Source: Candidatus Kutchimonas denitrificans (GTDB taxonomy: Bacteria > Gemmatimonadota > Gemmatimonadetes > Palauibacterales > KS3-K002). Taken from it: DNA of 59,675 nt. Positions within the stretch are counted from its first letter, which is position 1. Every line of letters begins with the position of its first letter. A model generated the notes under the pieces. The model made no database searches. It saw only the letters and a list, made by a program, of their open reading frames with translations, and was not told the origin of the DNA. Below are positions 29,234-38,166 of this stretch, in pieces. The position numbers and the translations under genes are program-made. The stretch is taken from contig JAACAK010000096.1 of NCBI GenBank assembly GCA_011774835.1, forward strand, positions 29,312 through 88,986, given 5' to 3'.

Positions 29234-31165
29234 TCAGCGAGGCCGCTGGATGCCGAGGGATTTCATCCGGGAGCTGAGGGTCGAGGGCTTGAGTCCGAGG
29301 AGCCGGGCGGCGCCCTGGTTGCCGGAGACGCGCCAATCGGTGGCCTCGAGGGCGCGAAGGATGTTGTTCCTTTCCAGCCGCTTGAGCTCGCGCTCGGTCA
29401 GCACCGAGGGTGGGTGGAGCGGGTCTGGAACGGTGGTTCGGCGAAGCGCCGAATCGTCGGTAGCGGGCAGGGTGGCGTCGAGGTCGAGGCGGCCGTCGCG
29501 GGAGGTGATGACGGCGCGCTCGATCACGTTCTCGAGCTCGCGGACGTTGCCGGGCCAGGGGTAGGAGCGGAGGCGACGGATGTCGGGGTCGCGGAGCGGC
29601 TCGATGGAACGCCCGATCTTCTGGGCGCAGCGCCGGATGAAGAACTCGGCCAGGGCGACGACATCGTCGTCACGCTGGCGGAGCGGAGGGACGGTTATGG
29701 GAAAAACGTTCAGCCGGTAGTAGAGGTCTTCGCGGAACGTCCCCTCCTCGACGGCGCGAGCCAGGTCGCGATTGGTCGCGGCCAGCACACGTACATCGAC
29801 CGCGCGGGTAGCCGAACTGCCCACCGGCTCGAACTCGCCCTCCTGCAGAACGCGGAGCAGCTTCGCCTGCAGGTCCGGGGTGAGCTCGGCGACTTCGTCG
29901 AGGAAGATGGTGCCGCGATCGGCGAGTGCGAAGCGGCCGTCGCGCCGGGCAGTGGCGCCGGTGAACGCGCCTTTCTCGTGACCGAAGAACTCGCTCTCCA
30001 TCAGGTTGGCCGGAATGGCGGCGCAGTTGACCTTGATCAGAGGCAGATCGGCGCGGGGGCTGGCGGCGTGGATGGCGCGGGCGATGAGCTCCTTCCCCGT
30101 TCCGGTCTCGCCGGTGATCAGCACGGTGGCGTCGGTCTTCGCGACCTGGCGAACCTCGCGCAATACGTTCCGCAGCGCGTCGCTCGTGCCGATGATGTCG
30201 CCGTGCAGCTGCTCGATCTCCTCGCGGAGATACTCGGCCTTCACGGTCAGAAAGCGGATGCGCCGTTCCGCCTCGAGCCGCTCGTTCACGTCACGAAGGA
30301 TGAGCGTGTAGAATGGCCGCTGGCGCACCTCGTACATGGAGAGGCTGGCCTCGGCGGGGAACGGTTCGCCGGAGGAGCGAGTCGCCTCGAGGCCGCCGGA
30401 GATCCACAGCCGGCGCCGGCCTTCGGGTTCCTTCTCCAATCCGGCGATGAGCCCTCGCAGCTTCTCAGCGCTCTCGTCGGAGAGGCAACGAGCGAAGGAA
30501 TCACCCACCAGCTGATCGGCGTCGCGGTCGAAGATCTTTTCCGCGGCCCGGTTCACCCGGCTGACGGACAGGTCGCGGTCGAGCTCGATGATCGCGTCCA
30601 TGGCACCGTCCACGAGCCCGGCCAATTTTTCCTCGCGCTCGCGGAGGCGGGCGTGTGCGCGGAGCCGGCGCAGTTCGGCGGCTGCCCGATCGGCGAAGAT
30701 GCGGAAGAGGGCAAGCAGGCGTGGATTCTCGGGCATGGGCCCGGTATCGAGGACGGCCAGGTGACCCAAGACCGTGCCGTCGAGGTCCTGGAGTGGAACA
30801 CCCATATAGCTGACGGCGCTGTAGCGGGCCAGGTCGGGGTCGTCGGGGAAGAGGCTGACGACCTCATCGGGAATGTGAACGAAGTGCTTTTCTTTGATCA
30901 CCGGCTCGCAGGGGGTGCCGGCGATGGCGTACTGGTAGTCGGGGACCAGCTGGCCGCCGATGAAGAACGCGAGGGCGCGCAGCTCGGTGGCGTCTTCGAC
31001 GTACTCGGTGACCCAGGCGCCCTCGGTGCCCAGCGCCCGGGAGAGGTTCTCGACCAGAGCCTCGAAGAACGCCGCACCGGTCTCGCCGGACGTACCCTCG
31101 AGTATGGAACGAAGGGCGGCGTCGATATCGAGGTCGCTGACCGGATGCTCCTTGCGCTCTGACAT
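29234..31165 (-). CDS. Sigma-54-dependent transcriptional activator (GAF-PAS-AAA+-Fis)
   Basis: A 643-residue enhancer-binding protein. A GAF-like sensor spans about 25-165 and a PAS domain about 180-295. The AAA+ domain, about 322-555, has Walker A GETGTGKE (352-359), the sigma-54 contact loop GAFTGA (399-404) and Walker B TIFLDE. A Fis-type helix-turn-helix occupies about 598-643 ([25 protein letters not shown]). There is no receiver domain, so it is probably switched by a ligand bound to GAF or PAS rather than by phosphorylation. The adjacent palindrome and -24/-12 promoter mark the PQ-loop-like gene as its likely target. Confidence 0.9.
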   Translation of the reverse strand: MSERKEHPVSDLDIDAALRSILEGTSGETGAAFFEALVENLSRALGTEGAWVTEYVEDATELRALAFFIGGQLVPDYQYAIAGTPCEPVIKEKHFVHIPDEVVSLFPDDPDLARYSAVSYMGVPLQDLDGTVLGHLAVLDTGPMPENPRLLALFRIFADRAAAELRRLRAHARLREREEKLAGLVDGAMDAIIELDRDLSVSRVNRAAEKIFDRDADQLVGDSFARCLSDESAEKLRGLIAGLEKEPEGRRRLWISGGLEATRSSGEPFPAEASLSMYEVRQRPFYTLILRDVNERLEAERRIRFLTVKAEYLREEIEQLHGDIIGTSDALRNVLREVRQVAKTDATVLITGETGTGKELIARAIHAASPRADLPLIKVNCAAIPANLMESEFFGHEKGAFTGATARRDGRFALADRGTIFLDEVAELTPDLQAKLLRVLQEGEFEPVGSSATRAVDVRVLAATNRDLARAVEEGTFREDLYYRLNVFPITVPPLRQRDDDVVALAEFFIRRCAQKIGRSIEPLRDPDIRRLRSYPWPGNVRELENVIERAVITSRDGRLDLDATLPATDDSALRRTTVPDPLHPPSVLTERELKRLERNNILRALEATDWRVSGNQGAARLLGLKPSTLSSRMKSLGIQRPR

Positions 31166-31280
31166 GATCGCACGCGTGGACGGTTGGCGTCAGCAGCGTC
31201 AAGGAACAAAGATCTGGCCCGAGCCGTGAGACGGCAAGGCTGAGGGCTGTGGCTGACCCTTGGATCCCTCGTACCGCGCT

Positions 31281-31949
31281 CTAGTACATGGTTCCGAGCG
31301 CCATGGCGGCGGCACGCCGCACGGCGGGATCGCTGTCGTTGCGCAGCAGGCGCGACAGTGGAGCGACGGCCCGAACGTCCTCGACTTCGCCGAGAGCCCA
31401 GGCCGCGGCCGCGCGGACCGCGGGGACCTCATCGCTCAGCCGACTCAGGAGCGGATCGACGGTGGATCGCTCCTCGGCATACCCGAGCCCGATGGCCGCC
31501 AGCTGCCGTGTCGTCGGGTTCGGGCTGCCGAGCGCGGCGGTCAGGACCGAGACGGCCTGCGGCTGGCGGGTGCGGCCCAACAGGCGGGCGGCGACACGGC
31601 GCACGCAGACATCGGAGTCTTCCATGTGTCGTCGCAGCACCGGTATCACCTGCGGGTCGTGGGAGCGGCGCTGCGCCCAACGAAGCACCTCCGAACCGTC
31701 GGCCGACCCGTCGGGCTCGACCTGGATGTGGCGCCAGCCGTAGCCGATGCCCAGCGATCGGATCACAACGTCGCAGGCGAGGGGGGTGGCGCCTCGCACG
31801 CCGTCGAGAAAGCGGACCGCGAGGGCCGAGTCGGACAATGCCGGGTCGGGATCGCCGCTCAACTGGGGCGATCCTATCCGCAGGGCGCCGAGCGCCATGA
31901 AGAACGCGGCGCCGCCGAGCCAGAGAACGCGTTGCAGGCTCACGATCAA
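31281..31949 (-). CDS. HEAT-repeat protein with N-terminal membrane anchor
   Basis: A 222-residue protein that starts with a hydrophobic segment (about 8-24, a signal or anchor) and has HEAT-type helical repeats from about 65 to the end (RRHMEDSDVCVRRVAARLLG, DEVPAVRAAAAWALGEVED, NDSDPAVRRAAAMALG). Its ATG overlaps the stop of the BlaR1-like gene (ATGA), so the two are co-translated. HEAT repeats bind proteins. I infer an envelope partner or decoy for the HEAT part of the BlaR1-like protein; direct function is unknown. Confidence 0.72.
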   Translation of the reverse strand: MIVSLQRVLWLGGAAFFMALGALRIGSPQLSGDPDPALSDSALAVRFLDGVRGATPLACDVVIRSLGIGYGWRHIQVEPDGSADGSEVLRWAQRRSHDPQVIPVLRRHMEDSDVCVRRVAARLLGRTRQPQAVSVLTAALGSPNPTTRQLAAIGLGYAEERSTVDPLLSRLSDEVPAVRAAAAWALGEVEDVRAVAPLSRLLRNDSDPAVRRAAAMALGTMY

Positions 31950-34675
31950 CCTCCTCCCAGGGCCCTGGCCGCGGCCCGACGGATGTCCGGGTCCTCATCG
32001 CTCAACGCCTCCACCAGGACCTCGTACGCGGCGGGATCCTCGATCTCGGCCAACGCCCGGATAGCGAGGGCGCGAGTCTGGACATCGCCCGTGCGGGCGA
32101 GCTCCGCCAGCCCCGGCACCGCCGCCGGGTCCTCGATATCGCCCAGGGCCAGGATCGCCGTCCGGCGGACCTGCAGGTCCTCGTCGCGGAGCGCCTCGAT
32201 CAACTCGGCCGGCGCGCTCGTGAGATCGAGCTCGCCCAATCCAGCCGCCGCGCGGCGTCGTACCGCGACCACCGGGTCCCCGAGAGCGGCGGCCAAGCCA
32301 GGCGCGGCCCGTCGATCTTCGATCTCGCCCAGCGCCCAAGCGGCGATCTCGCGCATCTTCGGATCGGAGTCCTGGAGCGCCTCGAGCAGCGGGTCCACCG
32401 CCTGCCGGCTCTCGATCTCGCCCAACGCCCGTGCTGCCTGACGACGCATTTCGAGGTCCGCGTCGCGCAGGGCCGTTGTCAGTGCGTCCACCGCTCGGGG
32501 ATCCTCGATCTCGCCCAGCGCCCAGACGGCGGTGCGTCTAACCTCGATGTCGTCGTCGGACAGCGCCGCGGTCAGACCATCGACTGCGCTGCTGTGCTCG
32601 ATCTCGCCCAGCGCGCGAACCGCGGCCAGGCGGATCCTTGCCTCCGAGTCGGTACCCAGCACCTCGACCAGTGCCGGCACGGCACGAGAGTCCTCGATCT
32701 CGCCCAGCGCATTTACGGCGAAGCCGCGGATCTCGACATCGGGGTCAGCCAGTGCCGGGGTCAGCACATCGACCGCCGACGCCGATTCGATTTCCGCCAG
32801 GGCGCGAATGGCCGCCAGCCGAACTTCGCGGGCGGGATCGTCGAGTGCCTGTCCCAAGGCGGGCACCGCCTGGGCATCCTCGATCTCGCCGAGAGCGCGA
32901 GCCGCCATGGCTCGGATTTCCACGACCTCCTCCTGGGCGAGCGCCCGGGTCAGCGCCGGGACCGCACGCGGATCTTCGATCTCGGCGAGGGCCCGGATCG
33001 CCATCGAACGAACCTCCACCACGTCATCTCCCTCGAGCGCTTCGGCCAGGGCCGGAATCGCCCGGGGATCCTCGATCTCGCCAAGCGCCCAGGCGGCAGC
33101 CTTGCGCACCTCGGCATCGTCGTCCTCGCGGAGCGACCGCATGAGCGCGCTCACCGCCGAGGTGTCCTGGATGTTCCCCAGCGCCTGGACGACCTGACGA
33201 CGCACCTCGACATCTTCATCGTCGAGGGCAACGACCAGGGCGACAACACGGCCGCTCCGATTCGCCTCCGCCTGGCGCGATTCGACCGGCTCGCCTTTCG
33301 CCGACTTCTCGACCTCGACCGGTGGAGCGGCGCGGGGCTCCGTCCCGACTTCGGCGGCGACCGGCTCGGCTTCGGGCCCTCCGACGTCCTTCGAGGGCGT
33401 CTCAGCTCGGCTCTTCGCGTCGTCTTCCGTCTCGAGTGCGGCCGTCGGCTCAGACGCGGCCGTCGGTTTGATTCCGGGCTCGGTGTCGGCCTCTGCGGCC
33501 GCGGAGCCGTCGGTGGCCGCTGGTATCGCCAGCTCGCCCGCCGACCCGCCGGCGATGGCCCGGTCCGCCTCGGCCTCGACCCGGCCGGGCCCCATGGCGG
33601 CGACCGGCACGGCGGTCAGCGCCACGGCCACCACGACCGCGAGGGTAGCCGTAGGCGTGAGGCCGTGCCGCTTCACGTCGGGTTCGAGGATCGCCAGGAC
33701 GCGGCCCTCGAATTCGCTCTTCCGCGCCATCGGCTGAGCCACCGTCAGCGCCCACGAACGTCCGGAGCCGCGCACGATCTCGATCAGGTGCTCGACGTAT
33801 TGCGACGGACGCGTGCCGGAGCGCAAGACGAGATCATCGCAGGCCCGCTCGCTCTCGGCGCGCAGACGGCGCGCGGCAAGCCAGACCAGGGGATGGAACC
33901 AGAAGGCGGCGCAAACGAGCTGCGAGATCAGATGCGGGATCGCATCGCCCCGCTGCAGATGCGCGATCTCGTGCAGCAGCACCGCGAGCCGGCGATCGTC
34001 GTTCCACACATCGACCGAGCCCGGGAACACGACGACCGGGCTGATGATGCCCGCTCCGAAGGGAACCGGAGCCCGTTCGTTCTTGAGCAGGCGGACGGGC
34101 GCGGCCACACCCATACGCATCGCGGCATGGTTGTAGAGCCGCTGCCAGTGCGGGCCACCCAACACCTCCGCCCCACGGATGATCCGCCAGATGGCCAGCC
34201 AGCCGATCAGATAGCGACCCATCACGACCAGCGCACCGACCAGCCAGATCACGGCGATGGCCGTGGGCAGCTCCGGCATACCCCAACCACCCGCCGTCGG
34301 CCCGCTTCCCTGGCCCGAGACCGGCGGCGGCGCCGCGCGATAGAGGCGCTGCCTGTCGGTCTCGTGGGCCGGGGCCTTCTCGTCGTCGGGCTCCGCCGGA
34401 AACCGGTTCGACGGCTTGAGAAGCTCCGGCTCGTAGTCGGGAGAAATCTCATCGACCGCCGGCTGCTCGGCCGCCACGCCCGCCGGCAGGATGCCGATCT
34501 TCCACGGCACGACGACGGACAGGGCCGGTATCGCCACCAGCCCGATGAGACCCGCGCTCCATAACAGATGACGCGCCGCGGCTGTCGTCCGGCGCAGTGC
34601 GCCGGCGATAGCGAACAGAAGAGCGATGTAGAGGGTGGCCTTGATCGCCACATCCAGCAGGAACGTTGTCGACAT
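31946..34675 (-). CDS. BlaR1-type M56 membrane metalloprotease with about 14 HEAT repeats
   Basis: A 909-residue protein. Membrane helices lie near 10-28, 40-57, 138-160 and 343-362. The M56 zinc motif HEIAH is at 235-239, with the likely third ligand in LRAESERACDD (about 272-281). A low-complexity Ala/Glu-rich linker spans about 365-470. From about 475 to the end roughly fourteen 31-residue HEAT repeats follow (core AxxALGEIEDPRAVPAL). In BlaR1/MecR1 the C-terminal sensor is a penicillin-binding domain; here HEAT repeats replace it. I infer that a bound protein or membrane stress triggers the protease to relieve the BlaI-like repressor encoded just upstream. Confidence 0.85.
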   Translation of the reverse strand: MSTTFLLDVAIKATLYIALLFAIAGALRRTTAAARHLLWSAGLIGLVAIPALSVVVPWKIGILPAGVAAEQPAVDEISPDYEPELLKPSNRFPAEPDDEKAPAHETDRQRLYRAAPPPVSGQGSGPTAGGWGMPELPTAIAVIWLVGALVVMGRYLIGWLAIWRIIRGAEVLGGPHWQRLYNHAAMRMGVAAPVRLLKNERAPVPFGAGIISPVVVFPGSVDVWNDDRRLAVLLHEIAHLQRGDAIPHLISQLVCAAFWFHPLVWLAARRLRAESERACDDLVLRSGTRPSQYVEHLIEIVRGSGRSWALTVAQPMARKSEFEGRVLAILEPDVKRHGLTPTATLAVVVAVALTAVPVAAMGPGRVEAEADRAIAGGSAGELAIPAATDGSAAAEADTEPGIKPTAASEPTAALETEDDAKSRAETPSKDVGGPEAEPVAAEVGTEPRAAPPVEVEKSAKGEPVESRQAEANRSGRVVALVVALDDEDVEVRRQVVQALGNIQDTSAVSALMRSLREDDDAEVRKAAAWALGEIEDPRAIPALAEALEGDDVVEVRSMAIRALAEIEDPRAVPALTRALAQEEVVEIRAMAARALGEIEDAQAVPALGQALDDPAREVRLAAIRALAEIESASAVDVLTPALADPDVEIRGFAVNALGEIEDSRAVPALVEVLGTDSEARIRLAAVRALGEIEHSSAVDGLTAALSDDDIEVRRTAVWALGEIEDPRAVDALTTALRDADLEMRRQAARALGEIESRQAVDPLLEALQDSDPKMREIAAWALGEIEDRRAAPGLAAALGDPVVAVRRRAAAGLGELDLTSAPAELIEALRDEDLQVRRTAILALGDIEDPAAVPGLAELARTGDVQTRALAIRALAEIEDPAAYEVLVEALSDEDPDIRRAAARALGGG

Positions 34676-34677
34676 GG

Positions 34678-35067
34678 CTACCTTCCTTCTTCTTCAGCGC
34701 GCCTGGCGAGCTCGGCCAGCCGCTCGAGTTCTTCATCGGAGAGCCCGGTGTCGGACAGCTTGAACAACGCCAGCGCCGCTCGCTCGGCCGACCCGTCGAA
34801 GAACGTATCGACCAGATGCCGCAACGCCGTGCGCCGCGCCCGCTCGGTCGGGACCACCGGCGAATAGATGTAGCGCGGCCCGTCCTGCTCGTGCTGGACG
34901 TAGCCCTTCCCTTCCAGCTTGCCCAGCATCGCCCGCACCGCCGAATAGCTGGGCGGATCGGGCAGCTCGCCGAGTACGTCGTGCACCGTCGCTCGACCCA
35001 ATCGGTAGATCGCTTCGACGATCTGTCGTTCCCGTCGGCCGAGATCGGTGAGGTCCGGTTGACTCAT
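34678..35067 (-). CDS. BlaI/MecI-family transcriptional repressor
   Basis: A 129-residue winged-helix repressor: LTDLGRRERQIVEAIYRLGRATVHDVLGELPD, SYSAVRAMLGKLEGKGYVQHEQDG and the YIYSP strand are the family blocks. Residues about 85-125 form the dimer and cleavage region. It is 2 nt from the M56 gene, the usual BlaI-BlaR1 order. Two perfect TGCTAC-N4-GTAGCA dyads lie 55-89 nt upstream, so it almost surely represses its own operon until the protease acts. Confidence 0.9.
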   Translation of the reverse strand: MSQPDLTDLGRRERQIVEAIYRLGRATVHDVLGELPDPPSYSAVRAMLGKLEGKGYVQHEQDGPRYIYSPVVPTERARRTALRHLVDTFFDGSAERAALALFKLSDTGLSDEELERLAELARRAEEEGR

Positions 35068-35121
35068 GTAGTCGCCCCCAAAGCAGAAAACGAAAAGGCA
35101 TGTCCCGCGAGCGGCGCTGTA

Positions 35122-35156
35122 TGCTACTTAGGTAGCAAAGTGCTACTACAGTAGCA
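35122..35156. promoter_or_regulatory. Tandem BlaI-type operators
   Basis: TGCTACTTAGGTAGCA (35122-35137) and TGCTACTACAGTAGCA (35141-35156) are two perfect 6+4+6 dyads, 3 bp apart, centres 19 bp apart. They carry the CTAC/GTAG core of BlaI/MecI boxes and lie upstream of the repressor gene. The rest of 35157-35490 holds no gene that I can support. Confidence 0.8.
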
Positions 35157-35490
35157 CAAGGCCCCCCGTCTGTCAACCTTTCGTTGTCCGATCTGGAGCG
35201 GCACGGGTGCATCGACGGTCCCATCAGGGGCAAACGTCGTACCAGCGGCAGGCCCGGGATCGGGACACTCAAATGTCTGTCGCTGAATGACTTACAGATC
35301 CGGCCGCTCCGCCCCCGGCGTTCGGCCGTGGGATTCGCTGTTCGGAACCGCACAGCTCCGGCCAGACGCTGAGAAAGAGAATCCGCCAAACGGCCAAGAG
35401 AAGAGATGACCGGGTAGCGGTGACCTGGGGCGTTGCCGCCGGCCACCGCCACCGAAGCGAGGCCTGTCACGATCGAAACGGAGGCGAGGG

Positions 35491-35856
35491 ATGCCACGAG
35501 TCATTCATTTCGAGATCCCGGCGGACGATCCGGCCCGGGCGCGGAAGTTCTACGAGGGCGTCTTCGGCTGGAGCTTCCAGAAATGGGAGGGTCCGAGCGA
35601 CTACTGGCTGGTGCGTACGGGTGAGGAGGCGGAGCCGGGGATCGACGGCGGCCTGGCGCCGCGGCAGGGACCGGGGGGTACGGTGAACGTGGTGGACGTG
35701 GAATCGGTGGATGCGACGAGCCGAGCGGTGGAGAAAGCCGGCGGCCAGACGGTCGTACCGAAGATGGCGGTGCCCGGGATCGGCTGGGTCGCCTATTACC
35801 AGGACACCGAGGGTAATACGATCGGCGTGTTGGAATCGGACGCATCGGCGGCGTGA
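35491..35856 (+). CDS. VOC (glyoxalase/bleomycin resistance) family protein
   Basis: A 121-residue protein of the vicinal-oxygen-chelate fold. IHFEIPADDPARARKFYEGVFGW is the typical first beta-alpha unit, and GWVAYYQDTEGNTIGVLE the last, with the usual metal-site Glu near the end. A short protein of this type dimerises to form metal sites. GGAGGCGAGGG precedes the ATG. Substrate is unknown; the VOC family includes lyases, dioxygenases and binding proteins. Confidence 0.82.
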   Translation: MPRVIHFEIPADDPARARKFYEGVFGWSFQKWEGPSDYWLVRTGEEAEPGIDGGLAPRQGPGGTVNVVDVESVDATSRAVEKAGGQTVVPKMAVPGIGWVAYYQDTEGNTIGVLESDASAA

Positions 35857-35925
35857 GCGCCCGGGAGGCGGAGTCCGGGGTCCCGGCCTCCGCCTCTGGC
35901 CACGCCGGCGCCCCCGAGTTACCGT

Positions 35926-36711
35926 ATGAACCTTCGAACCATCGACCCCATCAGCAGGAGCCGAAACCACACGCCGGTGTCCCCCCGCGATTCCGCCGCT
36001 CCGTTCCCGCCGACGCGGCTGTCGATCCTCGAGCGGATCCGCAGCGGCGTGCCGGAGGTGCGCCGCGAAGCTTACGGCGCCCTGGCTCAGGGCTACTGGA
36101 AGCCGATCTACAAGTACCTGCGGATCAAGTGGAAGGCGGACGTCGCGGAGGCGGAGGATCTGACCCAGGCGTTCCTGGCGACCGCGTACGAGAAGGCGTT
36201 TTTCGAGAGATTCGAGCCCGAGAAGGCACGCTTCCGCACCTTCCTCCGCACCTGCCTGGACCGATTCGTGATGAACGAACGAAAGGCGGCCGGCCGTCTG
36301 AAGCGAGGCGGCGGCCTGAAATTCGTCGCGCTGGAATTCGAGGACGCCGAGGGCGAGCTGCGCCAGATACAGGTCGAGGACCCGATCGACGTGGAGACGT
36401 TCTTCCGACAGGAGATGATCCGCGACCTGTTCGCCCGGACGCTGCGTCAGGTCCGCGACGACTTCGACGACCGGGGCAAGTCGGCACAGTTCCAGCTGTT
36501 CGAGCGTTATGACCTGGAGCCGTCGACTGAACTCACCTACGCCGACCTTGCCGAGGAGTTCGGGCTGACGGTCACGCAGGTGACGAACCATCTGGCGGCG
36601 GTGCGCCGGGCGTTTCGCGACGGGGCGCTCAGAAACCTGCAGGAGATCAGCGGAACGGAGACCGAGTACCGGGCCGACGCCCGAGAGATCTTCGGGATCG
36701 AGGTGCGATGA
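35926..36711 (+). CDS. Sigma factor of the Ser/Thr-kinase-linked ECF type
   Basis: A 261-residue sigma-70-like factor. Region 2 is about 55-125 (YWKPIYKYLRIKWKADVAEAEDLTQAFLATAYEK; RTFLRTCLDRFVMNERKA). Region 4 is about 190-245 (LTYADLAEEFGLTVTQVTNHLAAVRRAFRD). It overlaps the next gene, a Ser/Thr kinase, by 4 nt. Family knowledge: sigma factors of this group lack an anti-sigma factor and are thought to be activated by phosphorylation from the partner kinase. There is no clear ribosome binding site before ATG 35926, so the N-terminus is uncertain. Confidence 0.82.
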   Translation: MNLRTIDPISRSRNHTPVSPRDSAAPFPPTRLSILERIRSGVPEVRREAYGALAQGYWKPIYKYLRIKWKADVAEAEDLTQAFLATAYEKAFFERFEPEKARFRTFLRTCLDRFVMNERKAAGRLKRGGGLKFVALEFEDAEGELRQIQVEDPIDVETFFRQEMIRDLFARTLRQVRDDFDDRGKSAQFQLFERYDLEPSTELTYADLAEEFGLTVTQVTNHLAAVRRAFRDGALRNLQEISGTETEYRADAREIFGIEVR

Positions 36712-37712
36712 CCTATCTGCCGGATCCGACCTTGCGGCGGCTGCGCGAGGTGGCGAACTGGCCGGACTTCTCGGGTACCCGATACACGGTCACCGAAGAG
36801 ATCGCCCGTGGCGGGATGGGCACGGTCTACAGAGCGACCGACGGCGTTCTGGACCGTGAAGTGGCGATCAAGGTGTCGAACACTCAGTCGGGCCACAAGG
36901 AGCTGGACGACCGCATGCGAACCGAGGCGCGTGTGCTGGCCAGGCTCGAGCATCCCGGTATCGTGCCGATCCACGATGCCGGCCGAACCCCCGACGGTCG
37001 CGCTTACTACGTGATGAAGCGGGTCCAGGGCCGAACGCTGGTCGAGTACCTGCAAACGACCGACGACCTGAACGAGCTGCTCGGCATCTTCGAGCGGATC
37101 TGCGAGCCGGTCGCGTTCGCCCACGATCGCGGCTGCGTGCATCGCGACCTGAAGCCGGAGAACATCATGGTGGGCGCGTTCGGCGAAGTGCTCGTGATGG
37201 ACTGGGGTGTGGCGAAGCTCCTGGACGAGCCCCACCCGGAGCCGGTGGACGACGGCGGAGGGGGGCTGGAGACCGATGGCACCCGCCCCGGCACGGTGAT
37301 GGGGACACGCGGCTACATGCCCCCCGAGCAGGCGAGGGGCCAGATCGACGCGATCGACCAACGGGCCGACGTGTACGCGCTGGGTGCGATCCTGTTCACC
37401 ATGCTCACCGGATCATCAGCGCCGCCCGCGGCCGCCGATGTCAGCGACCTGCTCGGCCGGCGACGCGGGATTCCGAAGCGGCTCCGGGCGATCTGCGCCC
37501 GGGCCATGGCACCCGATGCCGAGGACCGCTACCCGGGCGCCGGCCGCCTGGCGGCCGACATCGTGCGGTTTCGGGCCGGCGAGCCGGTGGACGCGTATCC
37601 CGAAACGCTGCTCGATCGGGCCGCGCGGCTGGCAACGGTCTACCGAACCGCGATCCTTCTGGTGCTCGCCTATCTGATCATGCGCGTCGTCGTCGCGCTC
37701 TTGGCCGGCTGA
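36708..37712 (+). CDS. Membrane-anchored Ser/Thr protein kinase
   Basis: A 334-residue Hanks-type kinase. The Gly-rich loop is ARGGMGTVY (33-41), the ATP-binding lysine K55 (VAIK) and the catalytic loop HRDLKPEN (145-152). The metal motif is DWG (165-167) in place of DFG, a common variant in these bacteria. GYMPPEQARG is the activation segment end. A single membrane helix near 313-332 closes the protein, with almost no extracytoplasmic part. It overlaps the sigma factor gene by 4 nt, so the pair is one signalling unit. Confidence 0.9.
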   Translation: MTYLPDPTLRRLREVANWPDFSGTRYTVTEEIARGGMGTVYRATDGVLDREVAIKVSNTQSGHKELDDRMRTEARVLARLEHPGIVPIHDAGRTPDGRAYYVMKRVQGRTLVEYLQTTDDLNELLGIFERICEPVAFAHDRGCVHRDLKPENIMVGAFGEVLVMDWGVAKLLDEPHPEPVDDGGGGLETDGTRPGTVMGTRGYMPPEQARGQIDAIDQRADVYALGAILFTMLTGSSAPPAAADVSDLLGRRRGIPKRLRAICARAMAPDAEDRYPGAGRLAADIVRFRAGEPVDAYPETLLDRAARLATVYRTAILLVLAYLIMRVVVALLAG

Positions 37713-37793
37713 TCCCAAAGAGATGATCGCTGACGTTGAAAGGAAGATCAGCGAACGAAGAGCGAGTTAACCGGAGATGGGAGAATTGTGGAG

Positions 37794-38162
37794 ATGAACA
37801 AGCCGCTGCTGGGAACCCTGCTGGGAGGCATCCTCGGCGTGTTCGATGGACTGTCGGCGCTGATCTCGGCGCCCGAGACTGCGCCGATGATCGCTTCGAT
37901 CGTCATCGGCTCCACGATCAAGGGACTGATCGTCGGCGTGGTGATCGGCTGGTTCGCGAAGAAAGTGGATTCACTGCCGCTGGGAATCCTGTTCGGCCTT
38001 CTGGTGGGTGCCTTCTTCGCGTTCCTGGTCGCCGTGATGCCCGACGAGCAGGGGAAGCACTACTACTGGCAGATCATGCTGCCCGGGAGCGTGCTGGGCA
38101 TCATCGTCGGCTACGCGACTCAGCGCTACGGGAAGGCCCCCTCGGGTTCCGCCGCCGCCTGA
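37794..38162 (+). CDS. Small integral membrane protein, unknown family
   Basis: A 122-residue protein with about four hydrophobic helices and many glycines (LLGTLLGGILGVFDG; IVIGSTIKGLIVGVVIGWFA; LGILFGLLVGAFFAFLVAVM; IMLPGSVLGIIVGYATQ). The ATG at 37794 lies 9 nt after GGGAGA; a GTG two codons earlier is possible. It comes 81 nt after the kinase gene and may or may not be in its operon. I do not recognise the family. Confidence 0.7.
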   Translation: MNKPLLGTLLGGILGVFDGLSALISAPETAPMIASIVIGSTIKGLIVGVVIGWFAKKVDSLPLGILFGLLVGAFFAFLVAVMPDEQGKHYYWQIMLPGSVLGIIVGYATQRYGKAPSGSAAA

Positions 38163-38166
38163 TCCG

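Noticed and set aside
29204-31162. 652-codon frame antisense to the sigma-54 activator
   Set aside because: The opposite strand encodes an intact AAA+ activator with all motifs; the antisense product resembles nothing.
31949-33250. Regular 93-bp DNA repeats, CRISPR-like at first sight
   Set aside because: The period is 31 codons and the repeats encode HEAT units in frame; there are no short identical repeats with unique spacers.
32594-34564. 656-codon frame antisense to the BlaR1-like gene
   Set aside because: Its repeats are only the reverse of the HEAT-repeat DNA.
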